From the NCBI GenBank assembly GCA_004556155.1, contig SFIM01000012.1, forward strand, positions 1 to 56,178: a stretch of 56,178 nt of DNA. Reading direction: 5' to 3'. A model generated the notes under the pieces. The model made no database searches. It saw only the letters and a program-made list of their open reading frames with translations, and was not told the DNA's origin. Below, piece after piece: positions 1 through 7,507 of this stretch; within the stretch, counting starts at the first letter, position 1; each line of letters starts with the position of its first letter. The stretch is from Clostridiales bacterium (lineage in GTDB: Bacteria; Bacillota; Clostridia; Christensenellales; Aristaeellaceae). Position numbers and translations under genes: made by a program.

Positions 1-1076
1 TATGACGGCGGAGAAACCATTTCCTCCATTATGAATTGGCTGAACGAGCAGGGGCTTACCAACACGCGGGGGCGGAAAATGACCTTCAACAGCGTGGGGC
101 ATATACTCCACAACCGGCGCTATATCGGGGAGTTCCGATACCGCGATGTGATCGTGCCGGACGGCATCCCCGCAATCGTACCGCAAGACCTCTTTGACCG
201 GGTGCAGGAGAAGCTGGCGAAGAACAAAAAGGCCCCGGCGCGTCACAAGGCCGAGGACGACTATCTGCTGACCACCAAGCTGTTCTGCGGCTACTGCGGG
301 GCCTATCTCTGCGGCGAGAGCGGCACAAGCCACACGGGAAAGGTGCATCACTACTACAAGTGTGTTTCTGTCAAAAAGAAGCGCACCGAGTGCCACAAGA
401 GGCCCGTCAGGAAAGAATGGATCGAGGATTTGGTGGTCGGTGAAACCATGAAAATGGTCATGGACGACAAAGCAATCGAGGCCATCGTATCCATGCTGAT
501 GGACTTGCAGGACAGGGACAATGTGAACGTGCCGCTGTATGAGCAGCAGCTCCGTGAAGCGGACACAGCCATCAGCAATCTGCTCAACGCCATTCAGCAG
601 GGCATCCTGACGCGCTCCACAAAGGAGCGGCTGGAGGAGATGGAAAACCGCCGCGACGAGCTTGAGAGCAGGCTTGCCTGCGAAAAGCTGGCAAGCCCAA
701 GGTCAGCGCAGAGTTTATGACCTTCTGGCTCCACCGTTTCCGTAAGCTGGACGTGCGGCAACAGATCCATCGCAAGATGCTCATCGACACCTTCACCAAC
801 GCGATTTTTCTGTACGATGATAAAATGGTGATCACCTTCAACTACAAGGAAGGCACGAAAACCATCACCTTCGCGGAATTGCAGGAAGCTATCAGCGACA
901 AAAACGGTTCGGATTTGGATTGCCTTGCTGCACCACTGCAGAGTGTCCTTATGGGAGCTGAGCATCCTATAAGGAACACTCTGTTTTTTTATGCATGTCC
1001 CGTTCATACCTCGCTGCTTGCGGATGCATCCATTTTTCTATCACTTTGGCGAGCTTCCGCTCACGGCCTTGACTGA
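1..1076 (+). pseudogene. Large serine recombinase, 5'-truncated by window edge and frameshifted
   Basis: The reading frame is open from base 1. It encodes the recombinase domain and a zinc ribbon (CGYC near 295-305, then KC and ECH further on) followed by the coiled-coil region, as in large serine integrases of clostridial integrative elements. It stops at 720. The expected C-terminal continuation (KPKVSAEFMTFWLHRFRKLD and onward) is in the next frame from about 690 to about 935, so one base is missing near 688-692 in the run ctggcaagccc. The C-terminal frame stays open to 1076, but its last ~45 residues look unlike the family and overlap a hairpin at 940-982, so the true family sequence probably ends near 935. 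The protein would have catalysed site-specific integration/excision; as written it is broken. A sequencing error is the main alternative. Confidence 0.8.
940..990 (+). terminator. Rho-independent terminator after the recombinase
   Basis: A 13-bp stem (agagtgtccttat at 940-952, pairing with ataaggaacactct at 969-982 with one bulged A) is followed by gttttttt at 983-990. It lies just where the recombinase homology ends and would end transcription from the mobile element. Confidence 0.8.
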
Positions 1077-1269
1077 ATCACTTTCGCACTCATTATTGAA
1101 GCGTCCGCGCCTTACCCTATCGATTTTCTTTAATTCCTGTGCTATACTATGGATACTCTTAAGCCCTCGCAGAACAGTTTAATTTGTTCGTGGAAGAGAG
1201 CTTCTGCTTGCATTCTCTCAGTTCATGCCTTCAAAAAATGCAGAATTCTAAATGAAGGGGTTTGAAAAG
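1077..1269. other. Intergenic stretch, nothing recognised
   Basis: Between the recombinase remnant and the convergent gene ending at 1270 I see no gene, repeat or RNA. This is the likely place for the junction between mobile element and host DNA, but no duplicated attachment core can be shown inside this window. Confidence 0.4.
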
Positions 1270-1683
1270 CTATTTCTCAGCCGCCGCTGAATTTGAATCC
1301 AATGAACTTAAAAATTTCGCGATTATTTCGCGAGCATCATCTTTCCCTTCAAGATAATAGTGCGTGTCGCCGATTTGAAATATTCCGCAGCCACCATCCA
1401 GAGCGATTAACAGTTTGGAAACAAGCTGATGCTCCGCATTCCAAAGTGTGATCATATAGCTTTCGTCAAAACCACATGATGGGGAATCTTTGAGTGCAAA
1501 TGTCATTCTCAAATGAGCGAGAAGCGTATCAAGCGTGTCCTCTGGCAGAACATACTCATTCGCTCCTTTATGCACAATACCATATGCTACATTGCGTGGC
1601 ATATATAATCGATGACATAGCAGAACTACTGCAAAAACTATAAAAACGAACGCCGCAATACAAAGGAGTACCTTTTTCTTCAT
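1270..1683 (-). CDS. Hypothetical membrane-anchored protein (137 aa)
   Basis: Unrecognised. One N-terminal hydrophobic segment (about residues 5-25) after MKKK predicts a single membrane anchor or uncleaved signal, with ~110 residues outside. The start is supported by GAAGGAGA ten bases upstream and by a good promoter (1769-1797). Two Cys (CGF and GGCG) could form a disulphide. Base composition is more A+T-rich than the bulk of the window, in line with acquired DNA next to the recombinase remnant. Transcribed alone; the next minus-strand gene ends at 1836, beyond its own promoter. Confidence 0.7.
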   Translation of the reverse strand: MKKKVLLCIAAFVFIVFAVVLLCHRLYMPRNVAYGIVHKGANEYVLPEDTLDTLLAHLRMTFALKDSPSCGFDESYMITLWNAEHQLVSKLLIALDGGCGIFQIGDTHYYLEGKDDAREIIAKFLSSLDSNSAAAEK

Positions 1684-1768
1684 AAAACAAATCTCTCCTT
1701 CAATTTAGCCAAGTACAAATACCCACCACTGCCGTTCATATAAACTTTGCGGGTATACCTTCATACTC

Positions 1769-1797
1769 ATTGTACAAAAATTGCTGTTTGGTGTCAA
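1769..1797 (-). promoter_or_regulatory. Sigma-A promoter for the 1270-1683 gene
   Basis: On the minus strand TTGACA (1797-1792), 17-base spacer, TACAAT (1774-1769), about 85 bases before the start codon. Confidence 0.7.
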
Positions 1798-1835
1798 GAA
1801 ACGCATCAGTTTTTAGCGATATCGGGCAGCAGTCC

Positions 1836-2558
1836 TTATTCCTCTTCTGTTAGCGAAAACCGATCTGGCATTGCGTTATTATATGCATCGGCATAGCTAA
1901 GAAGCTCAAATACATTGAAGCCTTCAAAAAGCAGCTTTGGCCCTGCATGCCAGCGGTATTCCGCGCTCGGCCCGTAATAATCATTGAAGAAATAGGATTG
2001 GCCGCACAGATTCGCAGTGAAGCTGTTGCCATCCGTAAAAGACGTGAGATACCAATCATCGTTCAGATACTCAAAAGTCAGAAACAGCTCATGCATCGGC
2101 ATGTTATAGGCAGCGTCAATTCCCCACGTTGACATCCATAATAAAACGCAGTCTCCATCATGATACGTATCGAGCGAGCTCTCGCCGGGCAGCCGTTCTG
2201 TATCGCGTATTCTGTATTCCTGATCCGCTTCGTTCCAAACAGCCATCCGAATAAACCTGTCATTCTCTGAAACCAAAAGAAGGAGAATGCGCATTTTGCT
2301 GGCATCATACTGTTCAATCTCATATTCGCCGGCCAACAGCGACAGCTGCGAGCGCTGCGCATACGTTAGTTTCCCAACCTGTTCGCACTCCGCAATCACA
2401 TCGTCGATGCTATACTCCCGTCGGATATACACCTGCTCCTCTTTTACATCATCATCCGCAGCTTCCTGGGCCTTTGCCAGGCACGGCATAGCGGCAAGCA
2501 GGCAAACGGCCAAGAGGCCGGAAATAATCCTGCGAAGCATGCTGAGAATCGATTTCAT
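1836..2558 (-). CDS. Secreted hypothetical protein (240 aa)
   Basis: Unrecognised. From the Met at 2558 the protein starts with a typical signal peptide (MKSILSMLRR, hydrophobic core, AKA-Q cleavage site near residue 29). GGAAGG lies upstream of this start. A longer reading from 2618 overlaps the preceding gene by ATGA but would put 20 polar residues before the signal, so I prefer 2558. The mature part is acidic and aromatic-rich (repeated W, Y and D), probably a small extracytoplasmic globular domain. It is the last gene of a likely three-gene operon (3459 to 1836), with gaps of about 55 bases. Confidence 0.65.
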   Translation of the reverse strand: MKSILSMLRRIISGLLAVCLLAAMPCLAKAQEAADDDVKEEQVYIRREYSIDDVIAECEQVGKLTYAQRSQLSLLAGEYEIEQYDASKMRILLLLVSENDRFIRMAVWNEADQEYRIRDTERLPGESSLDTYHDGDCVLLWMSTWGIDAAYNMPMHELFLTFEYLNDDWYLTSFTDGNSFTANLCGQSYFFNDYYGPSAEYRWHAGPKLLFEGFNVFELLSYADAYNNAMPDRFSLTEEE

Positions 2559-2614
2559 TGTTTTTTGCCTTCCTTCCATCAAAAGTGCGCTCATCTTCAA
2601 CCTGCATAGGGAAA

Positions 2615-2911
2615 TCATGCCTCTTTATCAAAATAAGCATGAGGAATCTCTCTCAATTCGTTGTATTGATCTTTTAGAGAAACCGGAATAATAAAACTGC
2701 ACTTGGCATTTTGTTGCACCTCCGTGAGCAATGTAGCGTTGCGCACTGTGCCAGTCTTCGGGTTCAAATCGGACGCATTGCAGAACTTCAGAGTATCTCG
2801 ATCCAGGCAAATCGAACTATGAATGATGCCATTCTGAGGATCTAAATAGTGCGGACGGTAAATTCTTCCTTCCAGCATTGAACTCCAAAGTTCATTCACT
2901 TTGATTTTCAT
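2615..2911 (-). CDS. Hypothetical protein (98 aa)
   Basis: Unrecognised small cytoplasmic protein with no signal or membrane segment. AAAGGAGA nine bases before the ATG supports the start. It sits between a 164-residue hypothetical gene upstream and the secreted protein downstream in one transcription unit. Short, low-G+C genes next to a site-specific recombinase remnant suggest cargo or an immunity-like or accessory module, but nothing in the sequence proves a role. Confidence 0.6.
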   Translation of the reverse strand: MKIKVNELWSSMLEGRIYRPHYLDPQNGIIHSSICLDRDTLKFCNASDLNPKTGTVRNATLLTEVQQNAKCSFIIPVSLKDQYNELREIPHAYFDKEA

Positions 2912-2964
2912 TTTCTTGTCTCCTTTGAATTAAGGGATGGGAAATACTTCCTATCCCCATTTGC

Positions 2965-3459
2965 TTATTGCAGCAGCTTCATCTGATCACAACGCATATA
3001 CAGGCTCCGATTATTTTCAAGCAGTATACAGCAAGTCAGCTTAGCGCTTTTCTCAACCCATATATCCATAATCTGCCCAATAGGCGTTCCATTGGGAGGG
3101 AGCGGAAAGCACGCTTTCGCATCAACAATATTGCCTCTGCCTTGAAAAAGCGAAACGTCTGAGAATTCCAGGACAACCTTGCTGAGCTCTGCCGCATCCT
3201 TCTCGATTGTGAGACGCACCACATGCTTGCCTTTGCTTTGCGTGCAGGTCAGCTCCAGCACATATGTGTCATGAAACCAGCTCTTATGCAGCAGCTCCCA
3301 CAGCGTTGGCGGTATGCAGCTTCGAGCTTCTTGCAAGCATTTGCAGAGAAGCGGATAAATGCCTTGAGGGGCAATCTCTGCCCATTCATCCGTGTAGTAT
3401 AATCGATCAGTTTTTCTATCATCTGCTCCTCCCTTCCATTGCATCAAGAAAACACCCAT
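2965..3459 (-). CDS. Hypothetical protein (164 aa at most), start uncertain
   Basis: Unrecognised soluble protein with a mixed alpha/beta look, Trp- and Leu-rich (motifs TLWELLHKSW and DIWVEKSAKL), size and style reminiscent of small immunity-type proteins. In-frame starts are ATG 3459 or ATG 3444, neither with a strong Shine-Dalgarno. The best Shine-Dalgarno (ggaggag) instead serves an ATG at 3422 that is one base out of frame (see findings). A promoter lies at 3474-3502. First gene of the probable operon running to 1836. Confidence 0.6.
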   Translation of the reverse strand: MGVFLMQWKGGADDRKTDRLYYTDEWAEIAPQGIYPLLCKCLQEARSCIPPTLWELLHKSWFHDTYVLELTCTQSKGKHVVRLTIEKDAAELSKVVLEFSDVSLFQGRGNIVDAKACFPLPPNGTPIGQIMDIWVEKSAKLTCCILLENNRSLYMRCDQMKLLQ

Positions 3460-3473
3460 TATCTATCATCTTT

Positions 3474-3502
3474 ACTATATCACGGACAGTGAGACTTGTC
3501 TA
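3474..3502 (-). promoter_or_regulatory. Promoter for the 3459-1836 operon
   Basis: TAGACA (3502-3497), 17-base spacer, TATAGT (3479-3474) on the minus strand. Close to the start of the first gene. Confidence 0.5.
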
Positions 3503-3577
3503 TCCATTTAATGCCAGGACGTTAGTAGATGCATTACCAAAATGAGAACCACCTCACCTGAATGTTTATGTATAGCA

Positions 3578-3606
3578 GCGGGACGCTCCACTTGGGAGCG
3601 TCCCGC
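3578..3606. terminator. Strong hairpin, possible terminator
   Basis: A perfect 12-bp G+C-rich stem (gccgggacgctcc type, 3578-3589 with 3595-3606, loop acttg). Lies 42 bases past the stop of the anti-sigma-like gene (minus strand). No clear U-tract on either side, so an intrinsic terminator is likely but not certain; alternatively an mRNA 3'-end stabiliser. Confidence 0.5.
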
Positions 3607-3647
3607 GTTTATTATGATGCACTGTTCGAGCTCTTGCTTATCGTCCT

Positions 3648-4745
3648 TTATTTCACTTTCTCCAGCTTCAAGGTCATGGTGTCCATCATCTTCTTCGTAC
3701 CGGAATCATAGGGGCGAATGGTTATCGTATCGCCCACCTCAAAGCGCTGAAGATAAATGTGGATGATCTCATGCGTCCATTCGTCATCCTCGCTCAGGTT
3801 TTCCTTAAAGCCGCCGTTCAGCCTGGCATAGGCGTTGCCCGATGCGTCCAGCGCATCCACCCAGAAGCTGCCGTGCAGAGGCAGTATTTCAGCATAGCTG
3901 CCGCCCTCAGGGACCGCGTCCAGCAGGCGATTGCATTCCGCCTGGTCGGGATCTTCAACCTCCACGTCCAGGTAGCAGCCCATATCAGTGCGGGTCAGCG
4001 TCAGGCTGTCCAGCTTCCAGTTTGCGCCCGTATCGGGGATGTCCTTGGCCTGCCATACTTCCTTTTCAACCGTCTGCGCAGGCAGGGTCACCTCAAAGCG
4101 CAGCGCGTCGGCCTCGGCATAGGTTTCATCGCCCGCCAGATAGGCCGTCGGATCAAACGTCAGCGTCAGCTGCTCAGGGATTTCGGCCAGCTCACGCAGA
4201 TCGGCAGAGTAATCCACCACCATCGTCTGCGCCGATTCATAGCGCCACTGAATGCACGTGCTGTCCAGCTCCGCCCCCGTCGTTTTTTCAGTAATCCACT
4301 GGGTATTGACCATCAGCTCGCGCTGGCACGCCGCGCGTTCCGCCGCGAAATCGATGCTGCCGTTGTTCCAGTCATAGTCCATCCGCAGCGCGTCGTTTTT
4401 GTCCTTCACGCTGTAGGCGACCACGATATGCGCCGATACGCCGTCGCACGCCGCCTGGCGGATCTCAGCCGTCAGATACTGGCCGGGCTTTACCATGTGC
4501 ATTTCGGGCTGCACGGCGTTTACCCTGCCCAGGGTGTCCAGATGCAAAAAGTCCAGCAGGCCCGTTTCGGCCGCCAGCGCCACGCTTGCCAGCGCCAGCA
4601 CCAGCGCGCAGGCCAGGATCAATGCGCGCGGAATCGCTCGTTTCATGGGTTGTTGCTCCTCCTTTGTCCTCAGCGCGTGAGCAACGGCGCGATGGAAATT
4701 CTCCGGGGCGGGCTCAATGGCCCGCTGCCACTGTTGCCTGTTCAT
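3648..4745 (-). CDS. Anti-sigma-factor-like membrane protein (DUF4179-like)
   Basis: 365 residues: a short cytoplasmic N-terminus (1-36), one transmembrane segment (about 38-59, ending in ALAAE) and a ~300-residue outer domain rich in beta-strand-like patterns. The start codon is three bases after the stop of the ECF sigma gene, so the two are translationally coupled. Size, topology and position are those of anti-sigma factors that hold an ECF sigma at the membrane until an envelope signal arrives. The cytoplasmic part is short for a ZAS-type sigma-binding domain and has no HxxxCxxC motif, so regulation could differ. A hairpin at 3578-3606 follows. Role inferred from context. Confidence 0.7.
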   Translation of the reverse strand: MNRQQWQRAIEPAPENFHRAVAHALRTKEEQQPMKRAIPRALILACALVLALASVALAAETGLLDFLHLDTLGRVNAVQPEMHMVKPGQYLTAEIRQAACDGVSAHIVVAYSVKDKNDALRMDYDWNNGSIDFAAERAACQRELMVNTQWITEKTTGAELDSTCIQWRYESAQTMVVDYSADLRELAEIPEQLTLTFDPTAYLAGDETYAEADALRFEVTLPAQTVEKEVWQAKDIPDTGANWKLDSLTLTRTDMGCYLDVEVEDPDQAECNRLLDAVPEGGSYAEILPLHGSFWVDALDASGNAYARLNGGFKENLSEDDEWTHEIIHIYLQRFEVGDTITIRPYDSGTKKMMDTMTLKLEKVK

Positions 4746-4748
4746 TGC

Positions 4749-5231
4749 TCACGCCTCGCTTTCAAGCTGTTTTTTCAGTTGCTTGCGGCCTTGATTCAGC
4801 CGGGATTTCACCGTGCCCGCAGGCACGCGCAGGATGCCGCAGATTTCCCGCTGCGAAAAGCCGTCCAGATAGAAGAGCACCATCGTAAGGCGAATTTTCT
4901 CCGGCAAGCGCATCAGCGCCTGATGCAGTCCCTCGTCCCGCAGCCGCTGCTCGTAAGCGTCCTCCGCCTGGGGGCGATCCGGAATCTCATCGGTTGGCAC
5001 CTCGCCGCGCGTGCGGCGCGCCAGGTTTCGGCATTCGTTTATCAGTATGCGCATCAGCCAGGGTCTGAAAGCCGCATCGTCGCGCAGATAACGCAGATTG
5101 CGCCAGGCCTTCCAGATGCATTCCTGCACCGCATCCTGACGGTCATGATGTCCGCGAAGCAGCGTTGCCGCCACGCGGTACATATCCTCCGTCAGCGCCG
5201 TCACGCGCGCTTCAAAATCCGCTTCCGTCAT
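4749..5231 (-). CDS. ECF-type RNA polymerase sigma factor
   Basis: 160 residues, usual length for an ECF (group 4) sigma. Region 2 spans about 1-80 with the DAVQECIWKAWRNL helix (core binding and -10 recognition). Region 4 spans about 105-155 with the LTMVLFYLDGFSQREICGI helix-turn-helix and GTVKSRLNQG recognition helix (-35 binding). I chose ATG 5231 because AAGGAG lies just upstream and the sequence before it is not sigma-like, although the frame stays open. Promoter with extended -10 at 5319-5324. It directs transcription in response to an envelope cue relayed by the coupled anti-sigma gene downstream. Confidence 0.9.
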   Translation of the reverse strand: MTEADFEARVTALTEDMYRVAATLLRGHHDRQDAVQECIWKAWRNLRYLRDDAAFRPWLMRILINECRNLARRTRGEVPTDEIPDRPQAEDAYEQRLRDEGLHQALMRLPEKIRLTMVLFYLDGFSQREICGILRVPAGTVKSRLNQGRKQLKKQLESEA

Positions 5232-5318
5232 GTGCTTCTCCTTTTCGTATCGGCCGATACACCTTATAGACCCACGCGGCGCGCAAAAGGTTCGATCCAA
5301 AAACAAAATATCAAAACT

Positions 5319-5327
5319 ATTATAGCA
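5319..5327 (-). promoter_or_regulatory. Extended -10 promoter for the sigma/anti-sigma pair
   Basis: TGC directly followed by TATAAT on the minus strand (TATAAT at 5324-5319). The -35 is weak (GTAAAA, 17 bases further up). About 90 bases before the sigma start. Confidence 0.5.
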
Positions 5328-5358
5328 CACGCACGCATAAGTTTTACAATGAAACGCA

Positions 5359-5391
5359 TTGACGAAAGCGCCCAGGAGCAGGTAATATAAT
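5359..5391 (+). promoter_or_regulatory. Promoter for the thioredoxin-fold protein gene
   Basis: TTGACG (5359-5364) and overlapping -10 candidates TAATAT (5383-5388, spacer 18) or TATAAT (5386-5391, spacer 21). The gene starts at 5421 with aaggagg upstream. Confidence 0.5.
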
Positions 5392-5420
5392 ATGGCATCC
5401 CTTTTAAGGAGGTATTTATA

Positions 5421-7112
5421 ATGAAAAAACTGTGCGCAATGCTGCTTTCCCTTGCCCTGTTGTGCGCCCTGCTTCCCGCGCAGGCAGGCGCGTACCGCTT
5501 GGGCGATACCATCGCGGATTTTTCCGTCTCCACCCCGGATGGCGAAACGCTGTCGCTGCAGGCGCTTTTGCAAAAATACCGCGCCGTCGTGCTCAACTTC
5601 TGGTTTAAGGATTGCACCTGGTGCGACTATGAGTTTCCCTATTTAGAGGAAGCCTGGCAGCAGCTTTCCAGCGACGTGGCCGTGCTGGCGCTGTCCCCCT
5701 ATGACGATGCACAGACCATCGCCGATTACCAGACAAGCAAGGGCCTCACCTTCCCCATGGCGATGGACACGGCAGGCCTGAGCACGCAGTTTGGCGTAGG
5801 CAGCTACCCCACCACCATCGTGATCGACCGCTACGGCGTATACTGTCTGCGGGAGGAGGGCGCCCAGCCCTCGGCGCAGGCGTTTATCGACTTGCTTACC
5901 CCCTATATCAGGGCGGATTACAGCCAATCCGTGCTAAACGGCGCATCTCTGCCCACGGCTCAGGCTCCCAGCGCTGAAACTCTGCGCGGCGCGCTGGGTG
6001 ATGAGCTGACTTTCTATTCTTCCGATTCATTGACTGCCTGGCCCTGGCTGGTGGATGGCGATCGTGTGTATTCCAGCAACGCGGGCGCGGCGGAAACCGA
6101 CGCGCTGCTGTATACCCGCGTCACCGCGCAGGCGGGCGATGCGCTGGCCTTTGACGTGCGCGTATCCTGCCTGCCCGTGTTTGACCGCCTGACGATCTCC
6201 CTGAACGGTGAAATCGTCAAGACCTTCACGGGCGAAACCAGCCTGCAGGGCTATGCAATCGCCTTTCCGCAGGCCGGGGAATATGAAATCTGCTTCGCCT
6301 TTGCCAAGGAAAGCGCGGAGGGTGCAGGCGATGACCGGGCGGAGCTGAGCCATATTCGCCTGCTGCACGGTCAGGAGGCCGCGGACGCGCTGGCAGCCAA
6401 CCCTGCCTATCCACAGACGCTGCCGGGCAAGGAGTTGGTCGTTTCGCTGGATTCCTCCGCCGCGCGCGAAATCGCCTTTGACGATCCTGCGGGCTACATC
6501 GCAGCCTATCTGCCCGCCAAGCATTATTACATCCTCACCCAGGATCCCGCCCCGGCACACGTGGCCATCGGCGCAGATATCGATCCGGACGCGGCCATCC
6601 TGTACAATATGGACGGCGCACGGGCCGTCAGCGCCGCTGAAACAGACGAAAACGGCTTTATCGTCTCCTGCGGCCTGCAAGGCGAATCCTATGATCAGCT
6701 GCTGGTGCTGGAATCGCTGGAGCAGCAGGAGAACAACGCTGCGATTCTGTACTTTGCCGACACGGCGTTTGTGGATCAGGTGTGCCAGGGCTTCGGCGCA
6801 TCCTGGCGCTATCTGGAAAATGGCGCAGCCGATTCTGCCCAGGAATCTCCCCAGGAAGCCACCTATACCCTGCGTTTTGTCGATGCGGATGGCGCGCCTG
6901 TCGCAGGCGTGATGGTCAACATCTGCTCGGATACCTTCTGCTTTGCTCCGGCGGTTACGGGCACGGACGGCGTGGCCACCTTCACCGGCGCACCCTATGC
7001 CTATGAGGTGCATGTGCTGCATGCCCCCACCGGCTATCAGTGGGACGATGCGCAGACGATCACTCTGCCCGCTGCGGGCGGCGAAGTGGTGCTGTCGCTG
7101 AGCAGGGAGTAA
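5421..7112 (+). CDS. Secreted TlpA/AhpC-type thioredoxin-fold protein with extra C-terminal domains
   Basis: 563 residues. Signal peptide 1-24 (cleavage near AGA-Y). Residues 25-170 are a redoxin domain with a C65-T-W-C68 active site, WF before it, and the cis-Pro loop SYPTTIVIDRYG. This type of domain reduces disulphides or substrates outside the membrane. The central part (about 170-470) is beta-rich and unrecognised. Residues about 478-560 (TYTLRFVDADGAPVAG, VNICSDTFCF, GVATF) resemble a SpaA/Cna-B-like beta-sandwich. Ordinary TlpA proteins end near 180 residues, so this is an unusual fusion. AAGGAGG eight bases before the ATG. Divergent from the ECF sigma pair and so possibly part of its regulon (inference). 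Confidence 0.8.
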   Translation: MKKLCAMLLSLALLCALLPAQAGAYRLGDTIADFSVSTPDGETLSLQALLQKYRAVVLNFWFKDCTWCDYEFPYLEEAWQQLSSDVAVLALSPYDDAQTIADYQTSKGLTFPMAMDTAGLSTQFGVGSYPTTIVIDRYGVYCLREEGAQPSAQAFIDLLTPYIRADYSQSVLNGASLPTAQAPSAETLRGALGDELTFYSSDSLTAWPWLVDGDRVYSSNAGAAETDALLYTRVTAQAGDALAFDVRVSCLPVFDRLTISLNGEIVKTFTGETSLQGYAIAFPQAGEYEICFAFAKESAEGAGDDRAELSHIRLLHGQEAADALAANPAYPQTLPGKELVVSLDSSAAREIAFDDPAGYIAAYLPAKHYYILTQDPAPAHVAIGADIDPDAAILYNMDGARAVSAAETDENGFIVSCGLQGESYDQLLVLESLEQQENNAAILYFADTAFVDQVCQGFGASWRYLENGAADSAQESPQEATYTLRFVDADGAPVAGVMVNICSDTFCFAPAVTGTDGVATFTGAPYAYEVHVLHAPTGYQWDDAQTITLPAAGGEVVLSLSRE

Positions 7113-7128
7113 GTACGAGGGAAGGGCC

Positions 7129-7482
7129 GTTACTTTCTTCAGTGAAGAAAGTAACAAAGAACCTGTGTGTGACATAAAAGCCAGTTGAATTAAACTGGGA
7201 GTGGCCCTGGCCACCCGCCCCCGTGGCAGGGAAAAACTTAAGCTGCCTGGTCTGGAGCAAGCTCCGCCCAGGCAGCTTTTCATTTTTCCCCTTTGGGCTG
7301 GCGAAGCCAGACCAAGGGGGAAAGCAAGAAGCGAACGGAGGAAAGCTTGCTTTCATCCGGGCGGTTCAGGCTTTCTCTTGCCACGGGGCACAAAACAGCA
7401 GTGCCGCCTTCCAGATTTATTCCAGCAGCTTTCACGGCCACAATACAGGTTCTTTGGTACTTTCTTGACTCAAGAAAGTACC
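7129..7482. repeat. MITE-like, hairpin-rich intergenic element
   Basis: The ~350 bases between 7112 and 7508 hold no gene. Both ends carry palindromes: gttactttcttc...gaagaaagtaac (7129-7155) and ggtactttcttg...caagaaagtacc (7456-7482). Read outward-in, the ends match as imperfect terminal inverted repeats (gaagaaagtaacaaagaacc against caagaaagtaccaaagaacc). Inside are more stems: gtggcc/ggccac (7201-7214), an 11-bp stem at 7240-7278 with a nested stem, and a long imperfect stem around 7281-7327. It lies at the 3' ends of two convergent genes. No transposase is encoded, as expected of a MITE or REP-like unit. Confidence 0.7.
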
Positions 7483-7507
7483 GTCCCCCTGGAAAGGCTG
7501 CCGGCAT

